Shown piece after piece: positions 16,746 to 25,008 of a stretch of DNA of 64,000 nt (its first letter is position 1; every line of letters starts with the position of its first letter). The notes below the pieces were generated by a model. The model saw only the letters and a program-made list of their open reading frames with translations, made no database searches and was not told the origin of the DNA. The translations under genes were made by a program, and so were the position numbers. Source of the stretch: Trueperella pecoris (GTDB lineage Bacteria; Actinomycetota; Actinomycetes; Actinomycetales; Actinomycetaceae); assembly GCF_014926385.1 (NCBI RefSeq), contig NZ_CP053291.1, forward strand, positions 1,178,001 through 1,242,000. Direction: 5' to 3'.

Positions 16746-17093
16746 ATGAAGCCTTGGCACATCATTGTCCTTCTCGTCGTTATCCTCATCATTTTCGGAA
16801 CGGCAAAGCTGCCCGATATCGCGCGCTCGCTTGGCCAATCGGCAAAGGTTTTGAAGAAGGAACTGCGCGAACTCAACGAGGACGATCCTCAGCAGCTCCC
16901 GCCGTCACAAGCCACTCCGGCCCAGCAGCCAGAACAGCCCTACGTAGGAGGCGTTCAGCCTAGCGGGTATCAGCCTGGCTCGCAGATTCCCGGCCAGCAG
17001 ATTCCCCAGCAGCCTTACCCGCAAAATCCGCAGCAGTTCTCCCAGGGTGGCCAGCCCTCCGGTGACGCGAACGGCACCCCCCAGAATCAGTGA
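16746..17093 (+). CDS. tatA: Sec-independent protein translocase TatA
   Basis: A 115-residue protein with the canonical TatA N-terminus: residues 4-19 are a transmembrane helix (WHIIVLLVVILIIFGT) followed by the FG-x-x-K-LPD hinge and the amphipathic helix RSLGQSAKVLKKELREL. The C-terminal half is a disordered Pro/Gln-rich tail. TatA oligomers form the pore for folded substrates. Its TGA overlaps the GTG start of tatC by 4 bp. It has a GAAAGGAAT ribosome-binding region. Confidence 0.95.
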   Translation: MKPWHIIVLLVVILIIFGTAKLPDIARSLGQSAKVLKKELRELNEDDPQQLPPSQATPAQQPEQPYVGGVQPSGYQPGSQIPGQQIPQQPYPQNPQQFSQGGQPSGDANGTPQNQ

Positions 17094-17866
17094 GCGGGCG
17101 TCGGCATTCCAACCCCGAAGGGAACATGCCCATTCGCGCCCACCTGCGCGAGTTACGCAAGCGGCTGCTCCTCTCGGTCCTCGGCATCCTCATCGGGGCC
17201 GTCGCCGGCTGGTACCTCTATGACCAGGCGATGGAGTTCATTTCGAAACCCCTGACGCAGGTCACCAAGCAAGAGGCGATCCTCAACTTCGATACCATCG
17301 GCGCAGCTTTTGATCTCAAGCTTCGGGTGGCCTTCTGGATCGGCACGATTCTGGCGAGTCCCTGGTGGGTCTACCAGATGTTTGCGTTCATATCCCCGGG
17401 GCTGAAGAGGCGCGAAAAGGTGCACGTCCTCGCCTTCGGAGCCGTGGGCGTACTCCTGTTTGGAGCCGGCGTGTACTCTGGTCTGCGTATGGCTCCGCTT
17501 GCCGTGGAAATTCTCACCAGTTTCAATCCGGAGAACTCGGCGAGCTTCCTCCGTGCCACGACGTACATCACTTTCTACATGCGCCTCGTCTTGGCGTTCG
17601 GAGTGTCCTTCTTATTGCCAGAGATCCTCGTCGTGCTCAACTTCCTTGGGATCCTCGGATGGAAGTCCATGTTGCGTAACTGGCGCTGGGCGGTGGTATC
17701 CTGCTTCGTCTTTGCCGCGATCGCCAACCCACTGCCCTCGCCCTGGCCTATGACTTTCCAGGCCCTCGGACTCATCGCCCTCTACCTCGTGGCTGTCCTC
17801 GTCGCGTATATCCACGACAGGCGCCACGATAAAATGTCCAAGAACCGCGAACTAGTAAAGGAGTAG
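17090..17866 (+). CDS. tatC: Sec-independent protein translocase TatC
   Basis: A 258-residue polytopic protein that recognises twin-arginine signals. The GTG start at 17090 overlaps the tatA stop (GTGA). The conserved N-terminal MPIRAHLRELRKRLL segment is present, with the invariant HLxELR motif just before the first helix. FISPGLKRREK is the conserved second cytoplasmic loop. Six hydrophobic helices follow the standard order. Length is normal. The next gene follows 2 nt after its stop. Confidence 0.96.
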   Translation: MSGRRHSNPEGNMPIRAHLRELRKRLLLSVLGILIGAVAGWYLYDQAMEFISKPLTQVTKQEAILNFDTIGAAFDLKLRVAFWIGTILASPWWVYQMFAFISPGLKRREKVHVLAFGAVGVLLFGAGVYSGLRMAPLAVEILTSFNPENSASFLRATTYITFYMRLVLAFGVSFLLPEILVVLNFLGILGWKSMLRNWRWAVVSCFVFAAIANPLPSPWPMTFQALGLIALYLVAVLVAYIHDRRHDKMSKNRELVKE

Positions 17867-17868
17867 TC

Positions 17869-18132
17869 ATGGACGAAGCAACGAAGATGGCTATCATGAG
17901 CGACTGGCTGGGTGCCGTCGCCACAGAGATTGACGCCGACCCAGCTCTCATCACTGCACATCGGGACGAATTACTCGACCTAGTCGGAGCAATAGCGCAC
18001 GGTCCTTCCCGCCCAGGCGCCCCCATGACGCTCTTCCTCCTCGGCCTGCGCGCCGGAGCCGGCGAGGACGTGAGTGAACTCGTGACCAAAGTCAACGCTT
18101 TGGTCGAGTCCTACATTCCCCAGGAGCGTTAG
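17869..18132 (+). CDS. DUF6457-family protein (MobA-associated)
   Basis: An 87-residue protein with the pattern DWLGAVATEI...LLDLVGAIAHGPSRPGAPMTLFLLGLRAG. This matches the small DUF6457 domain that is often fused to or next to MobA, the molybdenum-cofactor nucleotidyltransferase, in actinobacteria (family call from memory). An AGGAG ribosome-binding site is 6 nt before the ATG. It is the last gene of the tat unit and converges on dnaG with a 4-bp overlap of the 3' ends. A molybdenum-cofactor role fits the TorD, ferredoxin and Tat neighbours. Confidence 0.75.
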   Translation: MDEATKMAIMSDWLGAVATEIDADPALITAHRDELLDLVGAIAHGPSRPGAPMTLFLLGLRAGAGEDVSELVTKVNALVESYIPQER

Positions 18133-20081
18133 GTATCCGTTTCGTCGAAGGCCCGCCTCTGATTCTCCAGTTCCATCAGGCGCATGAATAGAGTGTCCTG
18201 ATCGGGAGAATCCGGGGCGGTTCTTCGCATCTGGGAGCGCACTTCGGCGATCTGCCGGGTAATGCCCTGGCGAACGAGGGACATCAAGATTCCTCGCACG
18301 TAGGGCCACTGGTTTTCCTGCTTGAACTCAGGCAAGGGCTCAACCGCGAGCTGGGTGACGGCCTGGGCCACGACGCCGTTCGCCTGCTCCATCACCTGAT
18401 CAACGAACCACGCGCTCGCGCGCTGTTCAGCGGCCGGATCCCCCGCTTGCTGGAGCTGAGCAAAACGCTCAAGGAAGATGTCGACCCCGCCCGCGGCCCT
18501 GATCGCATCATGAACGGCCTGGTGGGTGGGCACCGTGAAGGTACGCGCCGGAAGTAGGTGCGCGTTAGCGGCGCGCGCCAGCTGGGGAAGCTGGAGAATC
18601 ACCTCGAGGGCCTGCCTCTCCACGCGCTCGACCGGATCCTTGAGCTGATCGCGCGGAGGCAGCGGGCTGGTGGCCGCAGACCCCACAGTGCAGTCCTCAT
18701 ACTCGAGCTGTTGGACAAGTTGGCTCATCGTTCGCATAGATTGGGCGACGAGGCGCTCGTCCATGCCGAGCCAACCGGCTAATTCTCGAACGTACTCCCC
18801 GCGAAGCACCCGATCACGGATCGAGGACACGATGGGCGCCGCCATACGTAACCCGGCGGTGCGGCCTTCGGCGGTGTTCAGTGCAAGGCCCGCCAGCACC
18901 GAGCGGATGGCGAAGGCGAAAAGCGGTTCGCGCCCCTCGATCATCTTTCGTAGCGCTTCGTCCCCGTAGGCAAGTCGGTAATCACACGGATCGAGGCCTC
19001 CTGGTGAGACGACGACGAACGTCTGCGCCGCGAAACTCTGGTCCTCATGGAAAGCACGCAAAGCGGCCTTCTGCCCGGCCTCATCCCCGTCGAAGGTGAA
19101 GATCACCTCGCCGCCGAAGGCTCGCCCGCTCGAAAGGATGACGCCGGCCGCAGGATTGGCTGAATCGCCCAAGAGGCGCCGGACAATCTTGACGTGGTCC
19201 TCACCGAACGCCGTGCCGCAGGTTGCCACGGCGTGCGGAATCCCGGCGAGGTGTGCGGCCATGACGTCCGTGTAGCCCTCGACGACGACAACGTGCCGAT
19301 CTCGGGCGATATCCTTCTTGGCGAGATCGAGTCCGTAGAGGACCTGAGACTTCTTATAGATCATCGTCTCGGGCGTGTTGAGGTATTTCGGCCCTTCTTC
19401 ATCCCCGAGCTTGCGGGCGCCGAATCCGATGGGATCACCGGTGATGGAGCGGATCGGCCACATCACCCGATTGCGAAAACGATCGTAGTGTCCACGAGTG
19501 CCCGCTGTGACGAGCCCCGAGGCCGAGATCTCTTTCTCGGTGAAACCGTTGCGGCGAAGCTCGCTCAGCAACGCGTCCCACGAATTAGGCGAATATCCCA
19601 CCCGGAAGTGAGCGATCGCCGCGGCGTCGAATCCGCGCTCCTCCAAGAGCTTGCGGGCCGGTTCGCCCTCGGGGGTGTGGAGCTGTTTGACGTAGAACTC
19701 TTCTGCCACGCGATGGGCGTCGACAAGGCGGGAACGGCTCACGTCCCGCGGGCCGCGATCGGGCGCCTTGGACCCCTCTTCGTACATGAGGTTGACGCCG
19801 AACTTTTCGGCAAGGTGTTCCACGGCCTCGACGAAAGAAATGTGTTCGATGCGTTCGATAAAAGAGATCGCGTCGCCACCTTCGCCGCAACCGAAACAGT
19901 GCCACCGCCCCACGTGCGGGCGGACGTTAAACGAGGGGGTCTTCTCATCATGAAACGGGCACAGCCCCTTGAGGGAACCGACGCCGGCCGTCTTTAACGT
20001 CACGTATTGACTGACCACGTCTTCAATGCGCGCACGCTCACGCACCTCGTCAATACTATGTCTCTTAATCAGCCCGGCCAC
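18129..20081 (-). CDS. dnaG: DNA primase DnaG
   Basis: A 650-residue primase that makes RNA primers for replication. The N-terminal zinc finger is C41-H44...C62-C65 (CPFHDEKTPSF, HCFGC). The RNA-polymerase core contains the Toprim motifs VVVEGYTDVMA (about 264) and TFDGDEAG (about 326). The C-terminal part is the DnaB-interaction domain. The start is the GTG at 20081, which lies 7 nt after a TAGGAT hexamer and has no Shine-Dalgarno sequence, so the transcript is probably leaderless. Length is typical of actinobacterial primases. Confidence 0.96.
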   Translation of the reverse strand: MAGLIKRHSIDEVRERARIEDVVSQYVTLKTAGVGSLKGLCPFHDEKTPSFNVRPHVGRWHCFGCGEGGDAISFIERIEHISFVEAVEHLAEKFGVNLMYEEGSKAPDRGPRDVSRSRLVDAHRVAEEFYVKQLHTPEGEPARKLLEERGFDAAAIAHFRVGYSPNSWDALLSELRRNGFTEKEISASGLVTAGTRGHYDRFRNRVMWPIRSITGDPIGFGARKLGDEEGPKYLNTPETMIYKKSQVLYGLDLAKKDIARDRHVVVVEGYTDVMAAHLAGIPHAVATCGTAFGEDHVKIVRRLLGDSANPAAGVILSSGRAFGGEVIFTFDGDEAGQKAALRAFHEDQSFAAQTFVVVSPGGLDPCDYRLAYGDEALRKMIEGREPLFAFAIRSVLAGLALNTAEGRTAGLRMAAPIVSSIRDRVLRGEYVRELAGWLGMDERLVAQSMRTMSQLVQQLEYEDCTVGSAATSPLPPRDQLKDPVERVERQALEVILQLPQLARAANAHLLPARTFTVPTHQAVHDAIRAAGGVDIFLERFAQLQQAGDPAAEQRASAWFVDQVMEQANGVVAQAVTQLAVEPLPEFKQENQWPYVRGILMSLVRQGITRQIAEVRSQMRRTAPDSPDQDTLFMRLMELENQRRAFDETDT

Positions 20082-20088
20082 GGCCCCT

Positions 20089-20094
20089 ATCCTA
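20089..20094 (-). promoter_or_regulatory. -10-like hexamer of dnaG (leaderless type)
   Basis: TAGGAT on the minus strand ends 7 nt before the dnaG GTG start. Confidence 0.5.
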
Positions 20095-20170
20095 GCCTGT
20101 GAAGGCCACGTGTGCTGTGCTCAAGGCGACGGCTGTGGACGCGAGCCTGCGCGGGCGGCGTCGTGGAAAA

Positions 20171-21418
20171 CTAGTGCCGAAGCATGCCGCAGTAGCGAGC
20201 GTGCCACGCCCGAGCGGACTGGTCCGTCAGCGAAGCCAGCTGATCGACGACGACCCGAAGCCTGTCCTCGTCGCTCTGAGCCATGTGCCACATGTCGAGG
20301 AACTGCATCTCAAGCCTCTCGGTTGGATCTTCGAAGATCGCATCGACCAAGTCCATCAAGAGGGTGCGCTGCTCGAAATACACCGGCTCGGACTCACGCG
20401 GCGCCATGACATAGTGAACCGCAAGACCCTTGAGGAACGTAATCTCTGCCAGCGTCTGGCGCGGAACCGTCACATCGGCGTTGTGGCGGAAAATTGGCTC
20501 GCCGCCATTCTTTTCCAAGCTCGCGCCACACACCGATGAGACGAATCGGCCGATGAGATCCGAGGTCAGATCCTTGAGCTGGGCCAGATCGCGCAACGTT
20601 CCCTCATAGGAAACCGGCCAGGAGTTCATGGCGAAGATGCGCTCGGCGGCCGCAACCATCTCGTCTCCCGAAATGGCAGACCCGTACCAGCTCAACGTGG
20701 AGGCGACGACGTCGTCGATGTGGGCAGCGCGCTGGCGCCCGAAATCCTGGGGCACGAGCTTGCCTCGCACGATCGCGTCCTCGATGTCGTGCACGGAATA
20801 GGCGATGTCATCGGACAGATCCATCATCTGCGCCTCAGCGCACCTACCCGTCTCGCCGCCCGGGCGAACCCACGAAAAGACGGGCTCATCCGAATCGTAG
20901 GCGCCGAACTTCGGGCTTTCTGTTCCCTTCGGCCCGGCGTGGCGCGCCCACGGATACTTCACCGTCGCATCGATCGTCGCACGGGTCAGGTTGAGGCCGG
21001 CCGGCCGGCCGTCGGGGTGGAAACGCTTGGGCTCTAGACGCGTGATGACGCGCAACGTCTGCGCGTTTCCCTCGAAGCCGCCAATATCGGCGCAGATGTC
21101 ATCCAGGGCGCGCTCGCCGTTGTGTCCGAACGGCGGATGGCCGATGTCGTGACACAGGCACGCCGCCTCGACCAGGTCCTGATCTGCCCCGAGGTTCTTG
21201 GCCAGCGAACGCCCAATCTGGGCAACTTCCAACGAATGCGTGAGCCGCGTGCGAATGAAATCGTTCGATTCCGGGCCCAACACCTGCGTCTTCGCGCCGA
21301 GGCGACGCAGCGCCGAGGAGTGGAGCACGCGGGCACGATCGCGTTCAAAATCGGTGCGAGTCGGGTTCTTCGACGGCTCGGGAGCCCACCGCTCAGTATC
21401 ACTGTCAGAATAGATCAC
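20171..21418 (-). CDS. dgt: deoxyguanosinetriphosphate triphosphohydrolase-like protein
   Basis: A 415-residue HD-domain phosphohydrolase that cleaves dNTPs to nucleoside and triphosphate. The HD motif is intact: H61 (HSLEVAQIGR), H90-D91 (CLCHDIGHPPFGHNGE) and a downstream Asp in MMDLSDDIAYSVHDIEDAI. The start is the GTG at 21418; the frame has no nearer ATG. It lies upstream of dnaG on the same strand with an 89-bp gap, a neighbourhood common in actinobacteria. It is divergent from the GH13-like gene across 35 bp. Confidence 0.93.
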   Translation of the reverse strand: MIYSDSDTERWAPEPSKNPTRTDFERDRARVLHSSALRRLGAKTQVLGPESNDFIRTRLTHSLEVAQIGRSLAKNLGADQDLVEAACLCHDIGHPPFGHNGERALDDICADIGGFEGNAQTLRVITRLEPKRFHPDGRPAGLNLTRATIDATVKYPWARHAGPKGTESPKFGAYDSDEPVFSWVRPGGETGRCAEAQMMDLSDDIAYSVHDIEDAIVRGKLVPQDFGRQRAAHIDDVVASTLSWYGSAISGDEMVAAAERIFAMNSWPVSYEGTLRDLAQLKDLTSDLIGRFVSSVCGASLEKNGGEPIFRHNADVTVPRQTLAEITFLKGLAVHYVMAPRESEPVYFEQRTLLMDLVDAIFEDPTERLEMQFLDMWHMAQSDEDRLRVVVDQLASLTDQSARAWHARYCGMLRH

Positions 21419-21440
21419 ATCTCAACCTTACCCGCTGTGG

Positions 21441-21446
21441 CACAAT
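21441..21446 (+). promoter_or_regulatory. -10-like hexamer of the GH13-like gene (leaderless type)
   Basis: CACAAT ends 7 nt before the GTG start at 21454. The same hexamer and spacing occur before pgeF. Confidence 0.5.
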
Positions 21447-21453
21447 AGAACAC

Positions 21454-22512
21454 GTGCCACACGATACCGATGACACCGCAACTACGTCCGCCGTCCCCCT
21501 GTACCGCGCACCGCGCGAACTAGGGCCCTGGTCGAGCCACCATCTGTGGTACCAGGCAAAACCCCACGAGGTCCACAACACCGATGTCGCGCTGGGCCTG
21601 ATCGCGGAGTGCGCGCGCCTGGGGATGCACATCCTCACCCTGCCGGCGATTCCCGCAGATGGCGATCCGGACTATGTCGAAAAGGTCATGCGCAGGGCCT
21701 CGCGTCGCGGCGTGCGTATCTTCCCCAACGTCGGAGGCGACGTCTTCGAAGAACGTGGCGCCACCGGATTGAGCTACGCAGAACGATGCGCCCTCCTCGA
21801 GGAGTGGTTTGCCCACGGCGCACACGGAGTCGAACTCGGCACGTTCGATTTGTCCACCACCACGGACATCAACGAGCAGGGCCGTCACGTTCACGCCGGC
21901 TGGGAGGTGGGTGAGCTCATGGATTTCGTCCACGCCTCCCACCCGGACGCGCTCGTCTCCGTCAACCTGCAGGCCAACACCTTCGACGAGATCAAGGAAC
22001 ACCTGGCCTCGGACGCCGTCGACGTGGTCCGCTTCGAGGTAACCGGCGCCCCGGGCTTGGAAGCAGAGAACTACTACGAGCAGACCGCGGCGAACTTCGA
22101 ACTCTTTGAGGCGGCGGGAACGATTCCCTCCTGGAACTGTTCGTTTGCCACGCTGGAGCGGGCCGCCACCCAGCTATCTGAGGGAGCCGTCCTCCTCGCC
22201 AACAGTTTCTTCCCCGGCTTTTTGAACTTCGAGCAGAACATTCCTGGCCATTCCCCCTCGGTTCGCCACGGCTTGCGCATGCGCGACTCCCTCGGGCTGA
22301 ACCGGGCCAATATCCTTCTTGACGCGGAGCTGGCCCACGACGGTTTCATCTGGCTGGTCACCGATAACGTGCGAATGCTTCTCAATTTCGGGCCCTACCC
22401 GTACCACGTTCCTAACGATGGCCGCGTGCTGATCTCGTCCCTCATTGAGCTTCCCCAAGAGGGCGACCACCTGATCGTGCCACCCGGAGAGGCGGCCTGG
22501 ATTCGCCGTTAG
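21454..22512 (+). CDS. degenerate GH13 (alpha-amylase family)-like protein, probably inactive
   Basis: A 352-residue protein beginning at a GTG. Its order of segments follows an oligo-1,6-glucosidase barrel: PWSSHHLWYQ (strand 1), GMHILTLPAI (strand 2), RGVRIFPNVG (strand 3) and AHGAHGVELGTFDL (residues 121-132, strand 4). The C-terminal beta domain is MLLNFGPYPY...VLISS...PPGEAAWIRR. At strand 4 active GH13 enzymes have GFRxD with the nucleophile Asp; here it reads GVELG (125-129). The strand-5 acid/base region is ALVSVNLQ with no Glu. The protein is also shorter than typical members (about 550). I infer a non-catalytic or repurposed relative. Assignment is by eye and needs a structure search. 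Confidence 0.55.
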   Translation: MPHDTDDTATTSAVPLYRAPRELGPWSSHHLWYQAKPHEVHNTDVALGLIAECARLGMHILTLPAIPADGDPDYVEKVMRRASRRGVRIFPNVGGDVFEERGATGLSYAERCALLEEWFAHGAHGVELGTFDLSTTTDINEQGRHVHAGWEVGELMDFVHASHPDALVSVNLQANTFDEIKEHLASDAVDVVRFEVTGAPGLEAENYYEQTAANFELFEAAGTIPSWNCSFATLERAATQLSEGAVLLANSFFPGFLNFEQNIPGHSPSVRHGLRMRDSLGLNRANILLDAELAHDGFIWLVTDNVRMLLNFGPYPYHVPNDGRVLISSLIELPQEGDHLIVPPGEAAWIRR

Positions 22513-22530
22513 CGGGCCGGGATCCTGCGA

Positions 22531-23814
22531 TCAGCCGCCTGAGATTCCCAGTTCGGCCTCGTGAATCTTCGCCTTCTGCTGCTCTGAGAGCTCGTGGGAG
22601 TCGAGCCAAAATTCGGGTAGGTGTGGCCTCTTTTCTCCCCCTGCCCGGCCGCGCGGGCCGCTGGCCGCCGCCGGATAGTCTTGGTCAAGGTCGAGCCGAT
22701 CGAGTTTGGCTCGCAGATCATCGAGCGTGTCGACGAGGCCCAGATCGCGGCGAAGCTGGCCCCCCACCGAAAAGCCGCGCATGTACCAGCCCACGTGCTT
22801 GCGCATTTCGCGCATCGCACGGCCCTCGTCCCCAAAATGGTCCACGGCCAGGCGCGCGTGGCGCATAATGATCTCGCAGACCTCGCCCAGGTTGGGCCGC
22901 ATCCGACGATCAGAGCCGTGCATGGCGGCCACCAAGTCGTAGAACAGCCACGGCCGCCCCTGGCATCCGCGCCCCACAACGACGCCGTCTGCACCGGTTT
23001 CCATCATGGCCAGCGCGTCTTCGGCTTCGAAGACGTCACCGTTGCCGAAAACAGGCAGAGAGCTCGTGGCGGCCAGATCCGCAATGTACTGCCATTGGGC
23101 CTTGCCCGAGTAGTGCTGGGCGGTTGTTCGGGCGTGGAGGGTGAGCCCTGCGATACCCGCGTCTTCGCAGATACGAGTCACGTCTCGGTAAGTCTCGTGG
23201 TCGTCGTCGATGCCGATGCGGAACTTCGCCGTCACCGGCACGCTCCCGCCGGAGGCCTGGGATGCAGCCTCGACGGCCGAGCAAACGATCATCTCAAACA
23301 GATCGTGTTTCCAAGGCAGCGCCGAGCCACCGCCCTTGCGGGTGACCTTAGGAACGGGACAGCCAAAATTCAGGTCAATGTGGTCGGCGTAGCCGTTTGC
23401 CACGAGGAGGCGGATGGACTCACCGACGCTCGCCGGGGCCACGCCGTAAATCTGAATCGACCGCACCGGGTCCCCCGGGTCGGGCTCGATCATGCGCATG
23501 GTCTCGGGCGATCGTTCCACCAGCGCACGCGAGGTAATCATTTCGCACACATACAGTCCAGTGGGCGCAAAGCTGCCGTGTCTCACGCCCTCGGAACCAT
23601 CATGCTCGGGCTGTGCCTGCCCCGCGCCAGTTCCTGCAAGATCAGCGAGCGCGGCCTCGCCAAATTCTCGGCAGACCTGCCGGAAAGGCGGGTTGGTCAC
23701 GCCTGCCATCGGCGCAAGCATGACAGGCGTTCCCAGGCCTAGCCCGCCAATCTTCACGGATGCCTGGCCGCTGGCCAGAGCGGTCGACCGTGGCGGAGCC
23801 GGCGGAAAACTCAT
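22531..23814 (-). CDS. dusB: tRNA-dihydrouridine synthase
   Basis: A 427-residue FMN enzyme that reduces uridines in the tRNA D-loop. The start is the ATG at 23814, which overlaps the upstream YibE/F stop by 4 bp. The frame is open to 24195, but that part is antisense-like filler with no homology to Dus. Motifs: APMAGVTNPPFR (FMN binding), LNFGCPVPKVTRKGGG (about 147-161, catalytic Cys), AKFRIG, LTLHARTTAQHYSG, and GNGDVF followed by GADGVVVGRGCQGRPW. It converges on the GH13-like gene with an 18-bp gap. Confidence 0.94.
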   Translation of the reverse strand: MSFPPAPPRSTALASGQASVKIGGLGLGTPVMLAPMAGVTNPPFRQVCREFGEAALADLAGTGAGQAQPEHDGSEGVRHGSFAPTGLYVCEMITSRALVERSPETMRMIEPDPGDPVRSIQIYGVAPASVGESIRLLVANGYADHIDLNFGCPVPKVTRKGGGSALPWKHDLFEMIVCSAVEAASQASGGSVPVTAKFRIGIDDDHETYRDVTRICEDAGIAGLTLHARTTAQHYSGKAQWQYIADLAATSSLPVFGNGDVFEAEDALAMMETGADGVVVGRGCQGRPWLFYDLVAAMHGSDRRMRPNLGEVCEIIMRHARLAVDHFGDEGRAMREMRKHVGWYMRGFSVGGQLRRDLGLVDTLDDLRAKLDRLDLDQDYPAAASGPRGRAGGEKRPHLPEFWLDSHELSEQQKAKIHEAELGISGG

Positions 23815-25004
23815 ACGTCCATCACCTTTCGTGCGGGTGCTACCGGCGCGAGCATAGCAGCGATCGCCGTCGTCATGGGAATGGCCAGCACCAGGCCTAC
23901 GGAAGCAACGAGCGTGCGCACAATCTCCTCCGCAATCTGGCCAACCGTCAGCAGGTCCAGGAAGCCGCGGTCCACCAGCGCCGCGCTCATCAGCAACGGC
24001 AACGAGGTGCCGACATAGGCAAAAGCGAGAGTGTAGACGGTCGAGGCGATGTGATCGCGGCCAATAACCATCGCCTGGCGAAAGATTCGCCTCCGGCTGG
24101 CCTGCTCGTTGGCCGAATGCAACTCCCACACGGTCGAAACTTGCGTGATCGTCACGTCGTTGAGCGCCCCCAGACCAGCCAAGATGATTCCGCACAGCAA
24201 AATATCGCTCATCTGCAGGTATCCGAGCTGGCCGGCGAGCGAGACGGCGTCGTCAGAAAGGGTGCCCGTCAGGTTGTTTGCACGCACGGCAAACACGGCC
24301 AGGAGACCCGTCAGCACGAGGCCGCCCAGCGTGCCGAGCACCGCCGTCGTCGTTCGAATGGAGACCCCGTGGGCGAAATAGATGGACGAAAACATCATCG
24401 CCGAGGCCCCCACAGTCACGACGCCGATGGGCGAGGATCCGGCCATCAGCGCCGGAAGCATGAAGAGGGCGACCACCGCGAGCGAACTGCCCAAGCCGAG
24501 CAGGGCGGCAAAGCCCTTCCAACGCGCGACGAGAACCACGACGAGCACGTACAGCGCAGCAAGAGCGGCCAGCGGAACGTCACGAACAAAATCGACGAAG
24601 ATATAGGGCGTGCCCGTGTCCAGCGCGCCGGGATTAAACATCGCCTTGATCGAGTCACCCACGTCGAGGCCATTGCCCACCACGTCGAAGGGCACATGAA
24701 CCGGGACGTCGACCCCGTCCACCTTCATCATCACCTTGGTCTGGCCGAGCTCGTCCATCGCCCCGATCGACGTCACCTGGCCCACGGCCATCTGCACGCC
24801 CGTGTCAGCCACCTGGACCGACCCCACCGGCGTCGTTCCCCGTGGCCAGAAGATCGCCAGGCCCACAAGCGTGGCGAGCGCGAGCGGCACAACGATCGCC
24901 GCCAGGATCGCGATGACCCGGCGGCGATCGCTAGGACGAAGGTTCAGGCGGGCCGAATGCGAATGCACATGGCCCACCTTTGCCTCGTTCTCGTGCTCGC
25001 TCAC
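23811..25004 (-). CDS. YibE/F-like membrane protein
   Basis: A 397-residue membrane protein. One transmembrane segment at about 30-52 is followed by an extracytoplasmic domain of about 100 residues (VADTGVQMAVGQVTSIG). About seven transmembrane helices come after it, with the YibE/F family core GASAMMFSSIYFAHGVSIRTTTAVLGTLGGL and LGALNDVTITQVSTVWEL. The N-terminus is His-rich (EAKVGHVHSHSARL). The molecular function of the family is not established. It sits between glyS and dusB in an overlapping operon. Confidence 0.85.
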   Translation of the reverse strand: MSEHENEAKVGHVHSHSARLNLRPSDRRRVIAILAAIVVPLALATLVGLAIFWPRGTTPVGSVQVADTGVQMAVGQVTSIGAMDELGQTKVMMKVDGVDVPVHVPFDVVGNGLDVGDSIKAMFNPGALDTGTPYIFVDFVRDVPLAALAALYVLVVVLVARWKGFAALLGLGSSLAVVALFMLPALMAGSSPIGVVTVGASAMMFSSIYFAHGVSIRTTTAVLGTLGGLVLTGLLAVFAVRANNLTGTLSDDAVSLAGQLGYLQMSDILLCGIILAGLGALNDVTITQVSTVWELHSANEQASRRRIFRQAMVIGRDHIASTVYTLAFAYVGTSLPLLMSAALVDRGFLDLLTVGQIAEEIVRTLVASVGLVLAIPMTTAIAAMLAPVAPARKVMDV

Positions 25005-25008
25005 GAAA

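Noticed and set aside
23815-24195. N-terminal extension of dusB
   Set aside because: It overlaps the YibE/F gene in another frame and has no Dus homology; the ATG at 23814 gives the standard N-terminus.
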